This document shows positions 1 through 8,362 of a DNA stretch of 21,586 nt, piece after piece. Each line of letters opens with the position of its first letter. The first letter of the stretch is position 1. The stretch comes from Verrucomicrobiota bacterium (lineage in GTDB: Bacteria; Verrucomicrobiota; Verrucomicrobiia; Opitutales; UBA953). The notes beneath the pieces were generated by a model that worked only from the letters and a program-made list of their open reading frames with translations, searched no databases and was not told the DNA's origin. Position numbers and translations under genes: made by a program. The DNA is taken from NCBI GenBank assembly GCA_005798925.1, contig SYID01000044.1, positions 1 to 21,586 on the forward strand, given 5' to 3'.

Positions 1-1
1 A

Positions 2-964
<963 letters not shown>

Positions 965-978
965 GGGAAGTAGGGGAT

Positions 979-1008
979 AAGAAACCTTGTTCCGGGGGGC
1001 GGTTTCAA
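979..1008 (-). promoter_or_regulatory. Candidate sigma70-type promoter of icd
   Basis: On the minus strand TTGAAA (1008-1003) is followed after 18 nt by TTTCTT (984-979), a 3/6 match to the -10 consensus. The start codon lies 14 nt further on, so the untranslated leader would be only about 8 nt. The -10 match is weak. The call rests on position and on similar spacing at proB and at the coiled-coil gene. Confidence 0.25.
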
Positions 1009-1030
1009 GCCAATACGCCCGGAAGACCCC

Positions 1031-1064
1031 GGGAAAAGAAAAGGACCCCCTTGCGAGGGTCCTT
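1031..1064 (-). terminator. Rho-independent terminator after the tandem-RHH gene
   Basis: An 8-bp perfect stem, AAGGACCC (1041-1048) with GGGTCCTT (1057-1064), closes an 8-nt loop. Read on the minus strand it is followed by TTCTTTTCCC. It begins about 60 nt after the stop of the 1123-1584 gene and insulates that gene from icd. Confidence 0.75.
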
Positions 1065-1122
1065 GCGATGACCGGGAGCGCCGGCGCCATCCGCCCCGAA
1101 GGACGGAACAGTCAGAGAAGAA

Positions 1123-1188
1123 TTACTTCTTCTTCGACTTGGTGGCCTTCTTGGCGCTCTTCTTAGCAGCAGCCTTCTTTTTAGCCAT
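1123..1188 (-). CDS. Possible internal ORF: 21-residue lysine/alanine-rich peptide
   Basis: The ATG at 1188 begins an in-frame 21-codon segment (MAKKKAAAKKSAKKATKSKKK) at the 3' end of the tandem-RHH ORF. It is preceded by AAGGA with 7 nt spacing, the best Shine-Dalgarno in a window that otherwise has almost none. It could be a separately initiated basic peptide or simply the C-terminal tail. No stop codon separates it from the upstream part, so the sequence alone does not decide. Confidence 0.4.
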   Translation of the reverse strand: MAKKKAAAKKSAKKATKSKKK

Positions 1189-1584
1189 AGGTGTGTCCTT
1201 TTTTTGGATCGTTGTTGGGTTTGAGGGCAGCGCCTGAAGCGCCACCCTGACGATACGCCCCACGCTCACCCGGGCGTTGCGCGCCTGGCGGGTGATGCGA
1301 GTACGGAGCTCCGACGGTACGCGGAAAGAAACCTGGCGGGACCGGGTGGTCTCCAGGGAAGGACGGGAGTCGTCGTAACGATCGAGCGCGTGACGGATCA
1401 CTTCGCTCAAGGTGCTGATGCCGGACCGATGCTGGAAGGCGACCACTTCGGAGTGGAGCTTCGGGGGAAGCGACACGGTGATCAGGCTTTCGCTCGGGGT
1501 TTCGGTTCGGTTCGTCACGTTGCGGTCAACTCTTGATGACAAGTGATAGGTATTAACTGCGCTTGCGCAAGAGGAAACTTTCAT
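1123..1584 (-). CDS. Small DNA-binding protein with two ribbon-helix-helix domains and a lysine-rich tail
   Basis: I do not recognise a named family for the whole protein. Residues about 34-73 (strand SLITVSLPP, then two helices with LSEVIRHALDRY) and about 84-121 (RQVSFRVPSELRTRI, then VGRIVRVALQAL) each look like a MetJ/Arc/CopG ribbon-helix-helix fold, giving a possible single-chain pseudo-dimer. The last 21 residues (133-153) are almost only Lys, Ala and Ser, like a histone H1 tail. The first ATG (1584) is doubtful: its codons overlap a perfect palindrome and a promoter-like element, so a GTG at 1518 (residue 23) may be the real start. The ATG at 1188 that begins the lysine-rich part has a good AAGGA 7 nt upstream, so that part could also be made alone. 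The gene is divergent from the P-type ATPase and could regulate it; that is inference. Confidence 0.7.
   Translation of the reverse strand: MKVSSCASAVNTYHLSSRVDRNVTNRTETPSESLITVSLPPKLHSEVVAFQHRSGISTLSEVIRHALDRYDDSRPSLETTRSRQVSFRVPSELRTRITRQARNARVSVGRIVRVALQALPSNPTTIQKKDTPMAKKKAAAKKSAKKATKSKKK
1543..1570 (-). promoter_or_regulatory. Candidate promoter and palindromic operator of the tandem-RHH gene
   Basis: On the minus strand TTGCGC (1570-1565) and TATCAC (1548-1543) are 16 nt apart in a locally AT-rich stretch. The perfect 10-bp palindrome CTTGCGCAAG (1562-1571) covers the -35 element. RHH proteins commonly bind such short palindromes and repress their own gene. If this is right, translation starts downstream, at the GTG at 1518. 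Confidence 0.35.
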
Positions 1585-1643
1585 GTCGCCGGGACGTGCT
1601 CCGGCCGACGCGTGCGATGCGTTTCGTAAACATGAAATCGATA

Positions 1644-1679
1644 CGCTCCGCGACGGAGCGAGCGATTGACCGCGCGGTC
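1644..1679. promoter_or_regulatory. Two perfect inverted repeats upstream of the metal ATPase (operator candidates)
   Basis: The first repeat is CGCTCCG-cga-CGGAGCG (1644-1660). The second, GACCGCGCGGTC (1668-1679), is a perfect 12-bp palindrome and overlaps a TTGACC (1666-1671) that could serve as -35; the matching -10 (CAGCAT, 1689-1694) is weak. Both lie within 60 nt of the ATPase start, where a metal-responsive or RHH repressor would act. Confidence 0.45.
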
Positions 1680-1700
1680 CGGCGAAGACAGCATCGGCGC

Positions 1701-3608
1701 ATGAGCGAGCCAGCGCCAGGAAGGGAACCGGATCCGCCGGGCGAATGGCGTCGCCTCGCCGTCCTCGCCGTCGCGAGCGGCGGCTTCGGCCTGCTGGCGT
1801 GGCTCGCGGAGCGCGGCGGCGTCGCCGGTTCGCCCTGGTCGGTCGCCTGCCTCGCCGTCGCCTGCGTCGCCGGCGGATGGGACGCGGCGGGCGAAGGCTG
1901 GGCGGCGCTGCGGGCCCGCCGCGTCGACGTCCACCTGCTCATGCTGATCGTGGCCGGAGGGGCCTGGCTGGTCGGCGCGCCCCAGGAGGGCGCGTTGCTC
2001 CTTTTCCTTTTCTCCACGGCCGGCGCCATCGAACATTTCGCGATGGATCGGACGCGCGGCGCGATCGACGCGCTGCTCGACCGCGCCCCGAAACAGGCCC
2101 GCCGCCTGGACGCCGACGGCCGCGAGGCCGCCGTCCCGGTGGCTTCGCTGCTTCCGGGCGACCTGGTCGTGGTGCTGCCCGGCGAACTGGTGCCGGCCGA
2201 CGGCACGGTCCTGTCCGGAGAGAGCGCGGTCGACGAATCGACCCTGACCGGCGAAGCCGTCCTGGCGCCGAAACGCCCCGGCGGCGCGGTCTCCGGCGGC
2301 ACCCTCAACGCCTGGGGCCGCCTGGTCGTGACGGTCACGCGTGCCGAGCAGGACAGCGCCCTGCAGCGCATCGTCCGCCTGATCCGGGAAGCGCAGGAGA
2401 GCAAGGCGCCCGCCCAGCGCGCGATCGACCGCTGGGGCGACGCCTATGCGATCTTCACGTTGTCGGCGGCCGCCCTCTTCTACTTCGTCCTGCGCTTCAC
2501 CTCGCCGGCGGAAGCGGCCGGACAGGCCGCGCCGCTCTACCGGGCCATGACGTTGCTGGTCGTCCTGAGTCCCTGCGCCCTGGTGCTCTCGGTGCCTTCC
2601 GCCGTCCTCGCCGCGATCGCCGCGGGCGCCCGTCAAGGCGTCCTCTTCCGGGGCGGCGCGGCGGTGGAACGGCTGGCGGACGTCGATTGCGTCTGCTTCG
2701 ACAAGAGCGGCACGCTCACCGCCGGCGAACCGACCGTGGCCGCCTTGGAAGTCTTCCCCGCCGGCGCCGACTGGCGCCGCGCGCTCAGCGCCCTGCTCTC
2801 CTTGGAAGCGGCGACGACCCACCCGTTCGCCGATGCGATCGTCCGGGCCTGCCGCGCCGCCGGCGCCGACCTGCTCGAGACCAAAGGTGTCGCCAACGCG
2901 CCCGGCCAAGGCGTGGCCGGGGCCGTCGCCGGCGTCCGCTGGAGCGTCGGCACCCGGGAGTTCGTCGGCGGCGGCCCCCTGCCCCCCGCGGCCGTAGAAG
3001 CCGGCGCCATCGTCAGCGAGGTATGGGCCTCCGACGGAGCGGTGACGGTGCGCGCGACGCTCGTCGACCGCATCCGCGACGAGAGCCGCGCGACTCTGGC
3101 CGCCTTGCACGCGCGCGGTATCCGCACGCTGATGCTGACCGGCGACCGGGAGGAAGCCGCCGCCGTGGCCGCGCGCCAGGTCGGCGTCCAGGCCTACGCC
3201 GCGGCGCTCACGCCGGACGCCAAGATGGGCGCGATCCGCCGGCTCTCCGCGGAAGGGCACGTCGTCGCGATGGTCGGCGACGGGGTCAACGACGCCCCGG
3301 GACTCGCCGCCGCGGACGTCGCCGTGGGCATGGGCGGCCGCGGCAGCGACGCCGCGCTGGAATCGAGCGACCTCGTCCTGACCGACGACCGCCTCGGACG
3401 GCTGATCGACGCGATCGAGCTCAGCCGCAGCGCCCGGCGGGCCATCCGCTTCAACGTCCTGGTCTCGATCGGCGCCGCCCTCGGCATGGCGGCCTACGTG
3501 ATCTTCCGCGGCGCCCCGCTCACGGTCGGCGTCACGGTGCACGAGGGCAGCACGGTGCTCGTCTGCCTCAACGGGCTGCGCCTGCTCGCCCGCCGCCGGC
3601 GGTCCTGA
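1701..3608 (+). CDS. P1B-type heavy-metal efflux ATPase, P1B-4 (CoaT/CtpD/PfeT-like)
   Basis: This is a 635-residue inner-membrane pump expected to export a divalent metal (Co2+, Zn2+, Ni2+ or Fe2+) using ATP. About eight membrane segments are visible, two in the order expected after the phosphorylation domain. The TM metal site reads SPC (S290-P291-C292) and the last helix has HEGST (614-618); these are the two signatures of the P1B-4 subgroup, which lacks an N-terminal CxxC metal-binding domain, as here. Other motifs are TGEAV in the actuator domain, an HP dipeptide in the nucleotide-binding domain (ATTHPF), and GDGVNDAP. The phosphorylation loop reads DKSGTLT (D334) instead of the near-invariant DKTGT. 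I chose the ATG at 1701 because upstream in-frame ATGs would put arginine-rich non-family sequence and the operator-like palindromes inside the gene. There is no Shine-Dalgarno. The exact metal cannot be told from sequence. Confidence 0.9.
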   Translation: MSEPAPGREPDPPGEWRRLAVLAVASGGFGLLAWLAERGGVAGSPWSVACLAVACVAGGWDAAGEGWAALRARRVDVHLLMLIVAGGAWLVGAPQEGALLLFLFSTAGAIEHFAMDRTRGAIDALLDRAPKQARRLDADGREAAVPVASLLPGDLVVVLPGELVPADGTVLSGESAVDESTLTGEAVLAPKRPGGAVSGGTLNAWGRLVVTVTRAEQDSALQRIVRLIREAQESKAPAQRAIDRWGDAYAIFTLSAAALFYFVLRFTSPAEAAGQAAPLYRAMTLLVVLSPCALVLSVPSAVLAAIAAGARQGVLFRGGAAVERLADVDCVCFDKSGTLTAGEPTVAALEVFPAGADWRRALSALLSLEAATTHPFADAIVRACRAAGADLLETKGVANAPGQGVAGAVAGVRWSVGTREFVGGGPLPPAAVEAGAIVSEVWASDGAVTVRATLVDRIRDESRATLAALHARGIRTLMLTGDREEAAAVAARQVGVQAYAAALTPDAKMGAIRRLSAEGHVVAMVGDGVNDAPGLAAADVAVGMGGRGSDAALESSDLVLTDDRLGRLIDAIELSRSARRAIRFNVLVSIGAALGMAAYVIFRGAPLTVGVTVHEGSTVLVCLNGLRLLARRRRS

Positions 3609-3612
3609 CACG

Positions 3613-3644
3613 ACGAGGCCCCCGGGCGAACCCGGAGGCCTCGT
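3613..3644. terminator. Hairpin between convergent ATPase and rng genes
   Basis: ACGAGGCC (3613-3620) pairs with GGCCTCGT (3637-3644), then after one mismatch CCGGG (3622-3626) pairs with CCCGG (3631-3635) around a CGAA loop. It sits between two converging stop codons and probably ends transcripts from both sides, although neither side has a strong T-run. Confidence 0.65.
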
Positions 3645-3666
3645 GACCGAGCCTCGCGGACGGACC

Positions 3667-5388
3667 TCAGCGCAGCTCCTTGCCGGCGCCGTCGAAGAGC
3701 TTGAACGCCTCGATGCTGTAGGTCGGGTCGGGCTTGGTGCCGAGGCGAACCTTGCAGGACTTCATGAGATCGCGGAAGAACTCGCGGTCCTCGGTGATGA
3801 TGCGCTCCAGGTTCACGGGGTGCAGCAGGATGTTGATCTCCAGCTCCTTCTCGGGGCCGGCGGATTCGCGCAGGCGGCGGATGACGCTCAGCAGCTTGCG
3901 CTGGATCTCCACGGAGACCGTGCGGGGGTTCTTGACGATGCCGCGGCCCTGGCAATGCGGGCAGGCGGTGTACATCGAGGTCGTGTTGGACTCCGTGTGG
4001 CGCTGGCGCGTCATCTGGAGCACGCCGAGCTGGGAGATGGGCAGGATCTGGTGCTTGGCGCGGTCGTCCTCCATCGCGTCGCGCAGGGCGTCGAAGACCT
4101 TCTTCCGGTCCTTCGGGTTCTTCATGTCGATGGTGTCGATCATGATGAGGCCGCCGAGGTTGCGGAGCTTGATCTGGCGGGCCGCCTCGGTGACGGCCTC
4201 GAGGTTCGCCTGGGTGATGAAGTTGCCGTCCTTGGCGCCGTCCTTGCCGCGGTGGCCGCCGGTGTTGACGTCGATGGCGGTGAGGGCCTCGGTCTCGTCG
4301 ATGACGATCTCGCCGCCGCTCGGGAGCGGGACGCGACGCTGGAAGAGCTGTTCGATCTGGCGCTCGATGTTGTAGCGCTCGAAGACCGGGATCGGGTCGG
4401 CGTAGAGCTCGACGCGCGAGCGGGAACGCGGCGACACCTCGCCCACGAGGTCCTGCACCAGCTTGAAGTCGTCCGGGTTGTCCACGAGGATGCGGTCGAC
4501 CTCCTCGGTGAGGAAGTCGCGCACGGTGCGCTCGATCAGGCCGGGCTCCTGATAGAGCAGGACGGGTTTGCGGTCCGGGGCGTTGATCTTCTCGACGATC
4601 GCCTGCCAGCGCTTGAGGAGCATGTGCAGGTCGCGGACGAACCAGCGGGCCTGCTTGCCCTCGCCGGCGGTGCGGATGATGACGCCCATGCCCTCGGGAA
4701 TGGTCAGGGAGCGCAGGATGTCCTTGAGGCGTTCGCGCTCGGAGGATTCCTCGATCTTGCGGGAGACGCCGCAGGCGCCGCTGAAGGGCATCAGGACGAG
4801 GTAACGGCCCGGCAGCGCGATGTTGGTGGTCGAACGGGGGCCCTTGGTGCCGATCTGGTCCTTGACGACCTGGATGACGATGTCGGAGCCGGCGGGGAAG
4901 AGCTGCGGGATGTCCTTGGCCTGATAGCGGGCCTTGCGCTGCTTCTGCTCGGCGGACTCGTTGTCGCGGATGAATTCGACCTGCGAGTCGTTGGCGGCGG
5001 GGAGCATGTCCCAATAGTGCAGGAAGGCGTTCTTCGGCTGGCCGATGTCGACGAAGGCGGCCTTGAGCCCGCCCTCGAGGTTCTGGACGCGCCCCTTGAA
5101 GATCGCGCCGACCATCCGGTTCTCTCCCTTGTGCTCGATCTCGAACTTGTCGAGGACGCCGTTGGTGAGGAGCGCGACCCGCTTCTCGAGGGTCTCGGCG
5201 TTGATCACGAGCTCCCGGTAGACGGCGCGGTCCTTGGAGAAGTGCTTGACGATGCGCTGGAGGAGCGGGAGTTCCTTGCGCCGCTTGGCCGCCTCGTCGG
5301 CCAGCTTGCGCTGGTCGATCGGGGAGGTCTGTTCGCCGCCCTCGGGCGGCTCGTCGTGGATATCTTCGGGTTCGGTGTTGTCGGGCAT
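3667..5388 (-). CDS. rng: Ribonuclease G/E family endoribonuclease
   Basis: This 573-residue protein has the RNase E/G catalytic core, which cleaves single-stranded RNA near 5' monophosphate ends in mRNA decay and rRNA maturation. The S1 domain begins near residue 93 (IFKGRVQNLEGGLKAAFVDIG) and carries an insertion rich in charged residues. The catalytic metal-binding aspartates are D373 (AIDVNTGG) and D418 (LIMIDTIDM), matching D303 and D346 of E. coli RNase E. The zinc-link is C476-PH-C479-QGRG. The protein ends soon after the small domain and has no long C-terminal scaffold, so it is RNase G-like. Its acidic, then basic, 45-residue N-terminal extension is unusual. The ATG at 5388 lies 5 nt after the rodA stop, so the two genes form an operon. 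Confidence 0.93.
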   Translation of the reverse strand: MPDNTEPEDIHDEPPEGGEQTSPIDQRKLADEAAKRRKELPLLQRIVKHFSKDRAVYRELVINAETLEKRVALLTNGVLDKFEIEHKGENRMVGAIFKGRVQNLEGGLKAAFVDIGQPKNAFLHYWDMLPAANDSQVEFIRDNESAEQKQRKARYQAKDIPQLFPAGSDIVIQVVKDQIGTKGPRSTTNIALPGRYLVLMPFSGACGVSRKIEESSERERLKDILRSLTIPEGMGVIIRTAGEGKQARWFVRDLHMLLKRWQAIVEKINAPDRKPVLLYQEPGLIERTVRDFLTEEVDRILVDNPDDFKLVQDLVGEVSPRSRSRVELYADPIPVFERYNIERQIEQLFQRRVPLPSGGEIVIDETEALTAIDVNTGGHRGKDGAKDGNFITQANLEAVTEAARQIKLRNLGGLIMIDTIDMKNPKDRKKVFDALRDAMEDDRAKHQILPISQLGVLQMTRQRHTESNTTSMYTACPHCQGRGIVKNPRTVSVEIQRKLLSVIRRLRESAGPEKELEINILLHPVNLERIITEDREFFRDLMKSCKVRLGTKPDPTYSIEAFKLFDGAGKELR

Positions 5389-5393
5389 CTCGG

Positions 5394-6728
5394 TCAGGCG
5401 GTTAAGCCGGTTGCCGGAGAGCCTCCGTCTTCGCCGCCGCCGGCCGAATGCCGGTGGACGCTCTGGACTAGTCCAAGGAGCAGGAAACAGCTGAGAACGA
5501 AAGACCCTCCGTAGCTGAGGAAAGGAAGGGGGACCCCGGTGACGGGCATCAGGTCGATGTTCATGCCGACGTTGATCACGACGTGCGTGCCGAGCACGAC
5601 CGCCGCGCCGACCGCCAGCAGGGAACCAAAACGGTCCGCGGCCCGGGCCGCCGTTCGCACGACGCGCCAGAACAGCAGGGCGAAAGCGCCGATCACCAAG
5701 AGTCCGCCGGTGAAGCCGATCTCCTCGGCCATCCCGGAAAAAAGGAAGTCGTTGTGCGCCGCGGCTTCCGGCAGGTAACCGAAACGCGCCTGCGTGCCGT
5801 TGCCGATGCCTTGCCCCCGGAAGCCCCCGCGGCCGACGGCGATGACGGCCTGGTTGACGTTCCAGGTGACGCCGAGCCCTTTGGGGTCGATCACCTCGGG
5901 CGCCACGAAAGACATGATGCGCTCACGCTGATAATCCTTGAGCAGGAAGAACCAGGCCTGGGCCTCATGCTGCCCGCGGACCGCGCGGACCGGGTCCTTG
6001 GCCGTCGGATTGGCTTTGGCGTATTGGTCGATCCGGGCCGCGTATTCGCGCAGATCCAAGGCGACCGTCCCCGCCAGCAAGACGGCGACGACGCCGGCCA
6101 CGAGGAAGAACCTGGGGGCCAGGCCGGCGGCGAAAAGGAGCAGGAATGAAAGCGGCAGGTAGATGAGCGCTGACCCTAGGTCCGGCTGCACAAAAATCAA
6201 GACAAACGGGACCGCGGCGGCCCCGAGGCAACGGACGACGGTCGGCCAGGTCGCGCGAAAGGTCCCGATCGGCGAACGGGCCAGCAAAGCCGCCAGGAAG
6301 ACCAGGGCCCCGACCTTCGCGAACTCCGAGGGCTGGATCGAAAAAGGTCCGAAATCCATCCACCGACGGGCTCCGTTGATGCTACGGATGAAGCCGCCGA
6401 GGTCGGCCTTGGCCAGCGCGCACAGGGACACGGGGACCAGCAAGGCGACGCTGGCGAGGAAGACATGCCGGGCATACCGCTGGATGATGCGGTAGTCCAT
6501 CGCCGAGACCGCCCAGTAGGCGACCCAGCCGACGGCCACGAAGACGATCTGCGACCGGTAGAAAGTCGACTCCCGCGCGCTCCCCGCGGAATGGATGGCG
6601 ACGACGCCGAGCGAACTCAGGAAGAGGACGATCACCACCTGCGTCCAGTCCGTCCGCCAGGCGAAATTGGCGAAATTATCCCACCAGATCGCGGCCGGCG
6701 AAGGCACTTCGTCAAGGTTTCGGGACAT
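5394..6728 (-). CDS. rodA: RodA, SEDS-family peptidoglycan glycosyltransferase
   Basis: This 444-residue polytopic inner-membrane protein polymerises lipid II glycan strands in the elongasome, working with a class B PBP and MreBCD (none in the window). Hydrophobic segments run from about residue 30 to the C-terminus, about ten in all. Family motifs are NGARRWMDFGPFSIQPSEFAK, PDLGSALI, DYQRERIMSFVAPE, VIAVGRGGFRGQG, then LPEAAAHNDFLFSGMAEEIGF with the conserved Asp, and MPVTGVPLPFLSYGGS near the end. The reading frame stays open for another 400 codons upstream, but that part is antisense to rny. The ATG at 6728 (MSRNLDEVPSP) gives the family's usual N-terminus. A GAGG lies about 12 nt upstream. 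It is divergent from rny and is followed 5 nt later by rng. Confidence 0.94.
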   Translation of the reverse strand: MSRNLDEVPSPAAIWWDNFANFAWRTDWTQVVIVLFLSSLGVVAIHSAGSARESTFYRSQIVFVAVGWVAYWAVSAMDYRIIQRYARHVFLASVALLVPVSLCALAKADLGGFIRSINGARRWMDFGPFSIQPSEFAKVGALVFLAALLARSPIGTFRATWPTVVRCLGAAAVPFVLIFVQPDLGSALIYLPLSFLLLFAAGLAPRFFLVAGVVAVLLAGTVALDLREYAARIDQYAKANPTAKDPVRAVRGQHEAQAWFFLLKDYQRERIMSFVAPEVIDPKGLGVTWNVNQAVIAVGRGGFRGQGIGNGTQARFGYLPEAAAHNDFLFSGMAEEIGFTGGLLVIGAFALLFWRVVRTAARAADRFGSLLAVGAAVVLGTHVVINVGMNIDLMPVTGVPLPFLSYGGSFVLSCFLLLGLVQSVHRHSAGGGEDGGSPATGLTA

Positions 6729-6780
6729 GCCGGAGGCAACCTCGGCCGCGGCCCGGAGGCAAGGCCAACCTCCCGAAAGG

Positions 6781-6808
6781 GCTTGCCGAAGAAGCGTGGT
6801 CGGCAAGC
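6781..6808. promoter_or_regulatory. Perfect inverted repeat in the rodA/rny divergent intergenic region
   Basis: GCTTGCCGA (6781-6789) and TCGGCAAGC (6800-6808) form a perfect 9-bp inverted repeat with a 10-nt spacer. The intergenic region also has a 10-bp direct repeat, CCGGAGGCAA (6730-6739 and 6753-6762). This could be a shared operator or a hairpin in one of the leaders. Confidence 0.35.
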
Positions 6809-6842
6809 GTAGGCGCCCGGACCTCCGGAGAACACGACGAAC

Positions 6843-8279
6843 ATGCCTGTCGCCGCCGACCAAAGCATCCTCGCCGCCGTAGCCTTCTCCTCCGGAGCCA
6901 TCGTGGCCTACGCCGTGGCCAAATGGCGTGAAAACACCCTGGGAGCCGTCCGCGAGGCCCGCCTGCGCGATGAAATCGAGCTGGCCCGACGGGAAGCGAC
7001 CGTCGAAGCCGCCGAACTGCACGCCCGGGCCGAGGCCGAACAACGCGAGGCGGCCCGGGCGAAAGCCGACGCCGCCGCCGAGGCCGCCGCCGCCGCCGAA
7101 CTTTCCCGGGAGAACGCCCGCCAGCGCGACCACCTCCTCCGGGAGCTCCAACGCCTCGCCAAGGTCTCGCCCGACGAAGCCCGCGCCCTCCTGCTCGACC
7201 GCCTCCGCGAGGAATACGGCGAGGAGGCCCAGCATCTCCGGCGCGGTCTCCTGGACCAGGTCGAACAGGACGTGGCCGACGAAGCCCGCCTCACCCTGCT
7301 CTCCGCGATGCAGCGGCTGACGACCTCGACCACCCAGGACGCGACGGCGCTCTCCGTCCCGCTGCCCAACGAAGACATGAAGGGCCGCCTCATCGGCCGC
7401 GAAGGCCGCAACATCCGCACCTGCGAGCCGATCACCGGCGCGACCCTGCTCATCGACGAGACGCCGGGCCTGGCGATGGTCTCGTGCTTCGACCCGGTCC
7501 GCCGCGAGGTCGCGCGCATCGCCCTCGAACGCATCGTCAAGGATGGCCGCATCTCGCCCGGCCTCATCGAGGACAGCGTACGCGTCGCCGGCGACGAAGT
7601 GCTCAAGCACGCGCGCCGCCTGGGCCGCGACGCCGTGCGCGACCTGGGACTGCCGCCGATGGACGCCTCGGTCGAAGAGCTGCTGGGTCGCCTGCACTTC
7701 CGGCTGTCCGCCAACCAGAACACGCTCGCCCACTCGATCGAGGTCGCGCAGCTCTGCGCGATGCTCGCCGCCGAGATCGGCGTCGACCCGATCCCGGCGA
7801 AGCGCGCGGGCCTGCTGCATGACCTCGGCAAAGCGATCGAAGCCGAAGCCGGCGGCAGCCACGCCCTGGCCGGCGCCGCCCTGCTCCGGCGCCTCGGCGA
7901 AGACGCCCGCGTGGTCAACGCGGTGGCCGCCCACCATCGTGAAGTCGAAAGCGAAAGCGTGTACGCCCCGCTGGTGATGATCGCCGACGCGGCCTCCGGA
8001 TCCCGCCCCGGAGCGCGCTCCTCCACCCTCGAGTCCTACGCCCAGCGCGTCCGCCGCCTCGAAGAGCTTGCCTTAGGCTTCGACGGGGTCCGCGAAGCCT
8101 ATGCGTTCCAGTCCGGCCGCGAGCTCCGGGTCATCGTCGACCCGGGCAAAGTGGACGATTTCGGAGCCACTGAGCTCGCCCGCCGCCTCCGCCTGAAGGT
8201 GGAAGAGACCCTCTCCTACCAAGGAATCGTCAAAATCGTGCTGATTCGTGAACAAAGGTTCACAGAAGAGGCCCGTTGA
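6843..8279 (+). CDS. rny: Ribonuclease Y
   Basis: This membrane-anchored endoribonuclease of 478 residues initiates mRNA decay. Domains in order: an N-terminal membrane helix (about residues 8-25), a long Glu/Ala/Arg-rich coiled coil (about 30-150), a KH RNA-binding domain with GRLIGREGRNIR (181-192) and PITGATLLIDETPG, and an HD phosphohydrolase domain with LLHDLGKA (H326-D327), followed by HHREVES, AADAASGSRPGAR and the terminal SYQGIVKIVLIRE typical of the family. It is somewhat shorter than the usual 510-520 residues, mainly in the coiled coil. The ATG at 6843 is the only start that places the membrane helix first. A GGAG lies about 12 nt upstream. It is head-to-head with rodA-rng, so two decay endonucleases lie in neighbouring divergent units. 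Confidence 0.95.
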   Translation: MPVAADQSILAAVAFSSGAIVAYAVAKWRENTLGAVREARLRDEIELARREATVEAAELHARAEAEQREAARAKADAAAEAAAAAELSRENARQRDHLLRELQRLAKVSPDEARALLLDRLREEYGEEAQHLRRGLLDQVEQDVADEARLTLLSAMQRLTTSTTQDATALSVPLPNEDMKGRLIGREGRNIRTCEPITGATLLIDETPGLAMVSCFDPVRREVARIALERIVKDGRISPGLIEDSVRVAGDEVLKHARRLGRDAVRDLGLPPMDASVEELLGRLHFRLSANQNTLAHSIEVAQLCAMLAAEIGVDPIPAKRAGLLHDLGKAIEAEAGGSHALAGAALLRRLGEDARVVNAVAAHHREVESESVYAPLVMIADAASGSRPGARSSTLESYAQRVRRLEELALGFDGVREAYAFQSGRELRVIVDPGKVDDFGATELARRLRLKVEETLSYQGIVKIVLIREQRFTEEAR

Positions 8280-8288
8280 GGGACTTTC

Positions 8289-8319
8289 TTGTTGTTAACC
8301 AAGAGGGGGTAGTTATTCA
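8289..8319 (+). promoter_or_regulatory. Candidate promoter of the RGG-protein gene
   Basis: TTGTTA (8292-8297) and TATTCA (8314-8319), 16 nt apart, lie in the only AT-rich patch between rny and the next gene. Transcription from here would start close to 8327 and give a leader of about 145 nt. Confidence 0.35.
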
Positions 8320-8327
8320 CAAGGGTT

Positions 8328-8344
8328 CCGGGGGTCTCTCCCGG
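8328..8344 (+). terminator. Hairpin after rny (weak terminator or leader hairpin 1)
   Basis: CCGGG (8328-8332) pairs with CCCGG (8340-8344) around a 7-nt loop, followed by gtcatttcgg. The T-run is poor, so it may be a leaky terminator of rny or the first hairpin of the next gene's leader. Confidence 0.35.
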
Positions 8345-8362
8345 GTCATTTCGGCACCCCAA

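Noticed and set aside
1581..3611. A 676-codon open frame antisense to the metal ATPase
   Set aside because: It is the mirror of a high-GC gene with strong third-position bias, has low-complexity Ala/Gly/Arg/Asp composition and no family motifs, while the plus-strand frame encodes a complete P-type ATPase.
3643..5514. A 623-codon plus-strand open frame opposite rng
   Set aside because: Composition is Leu/Ala/Asp/Val-rich mirror sequence, and the minus strand encodes RNase G with all catalytic residues.
6729..7937. A 403-codon N-terminal extension of rodA
   Set aside because: It is antisense to the coiled-coil, KH and part of the HD domain of rny and shows no membrane segments or SEDS motifs; RodA begins normally at 6728.
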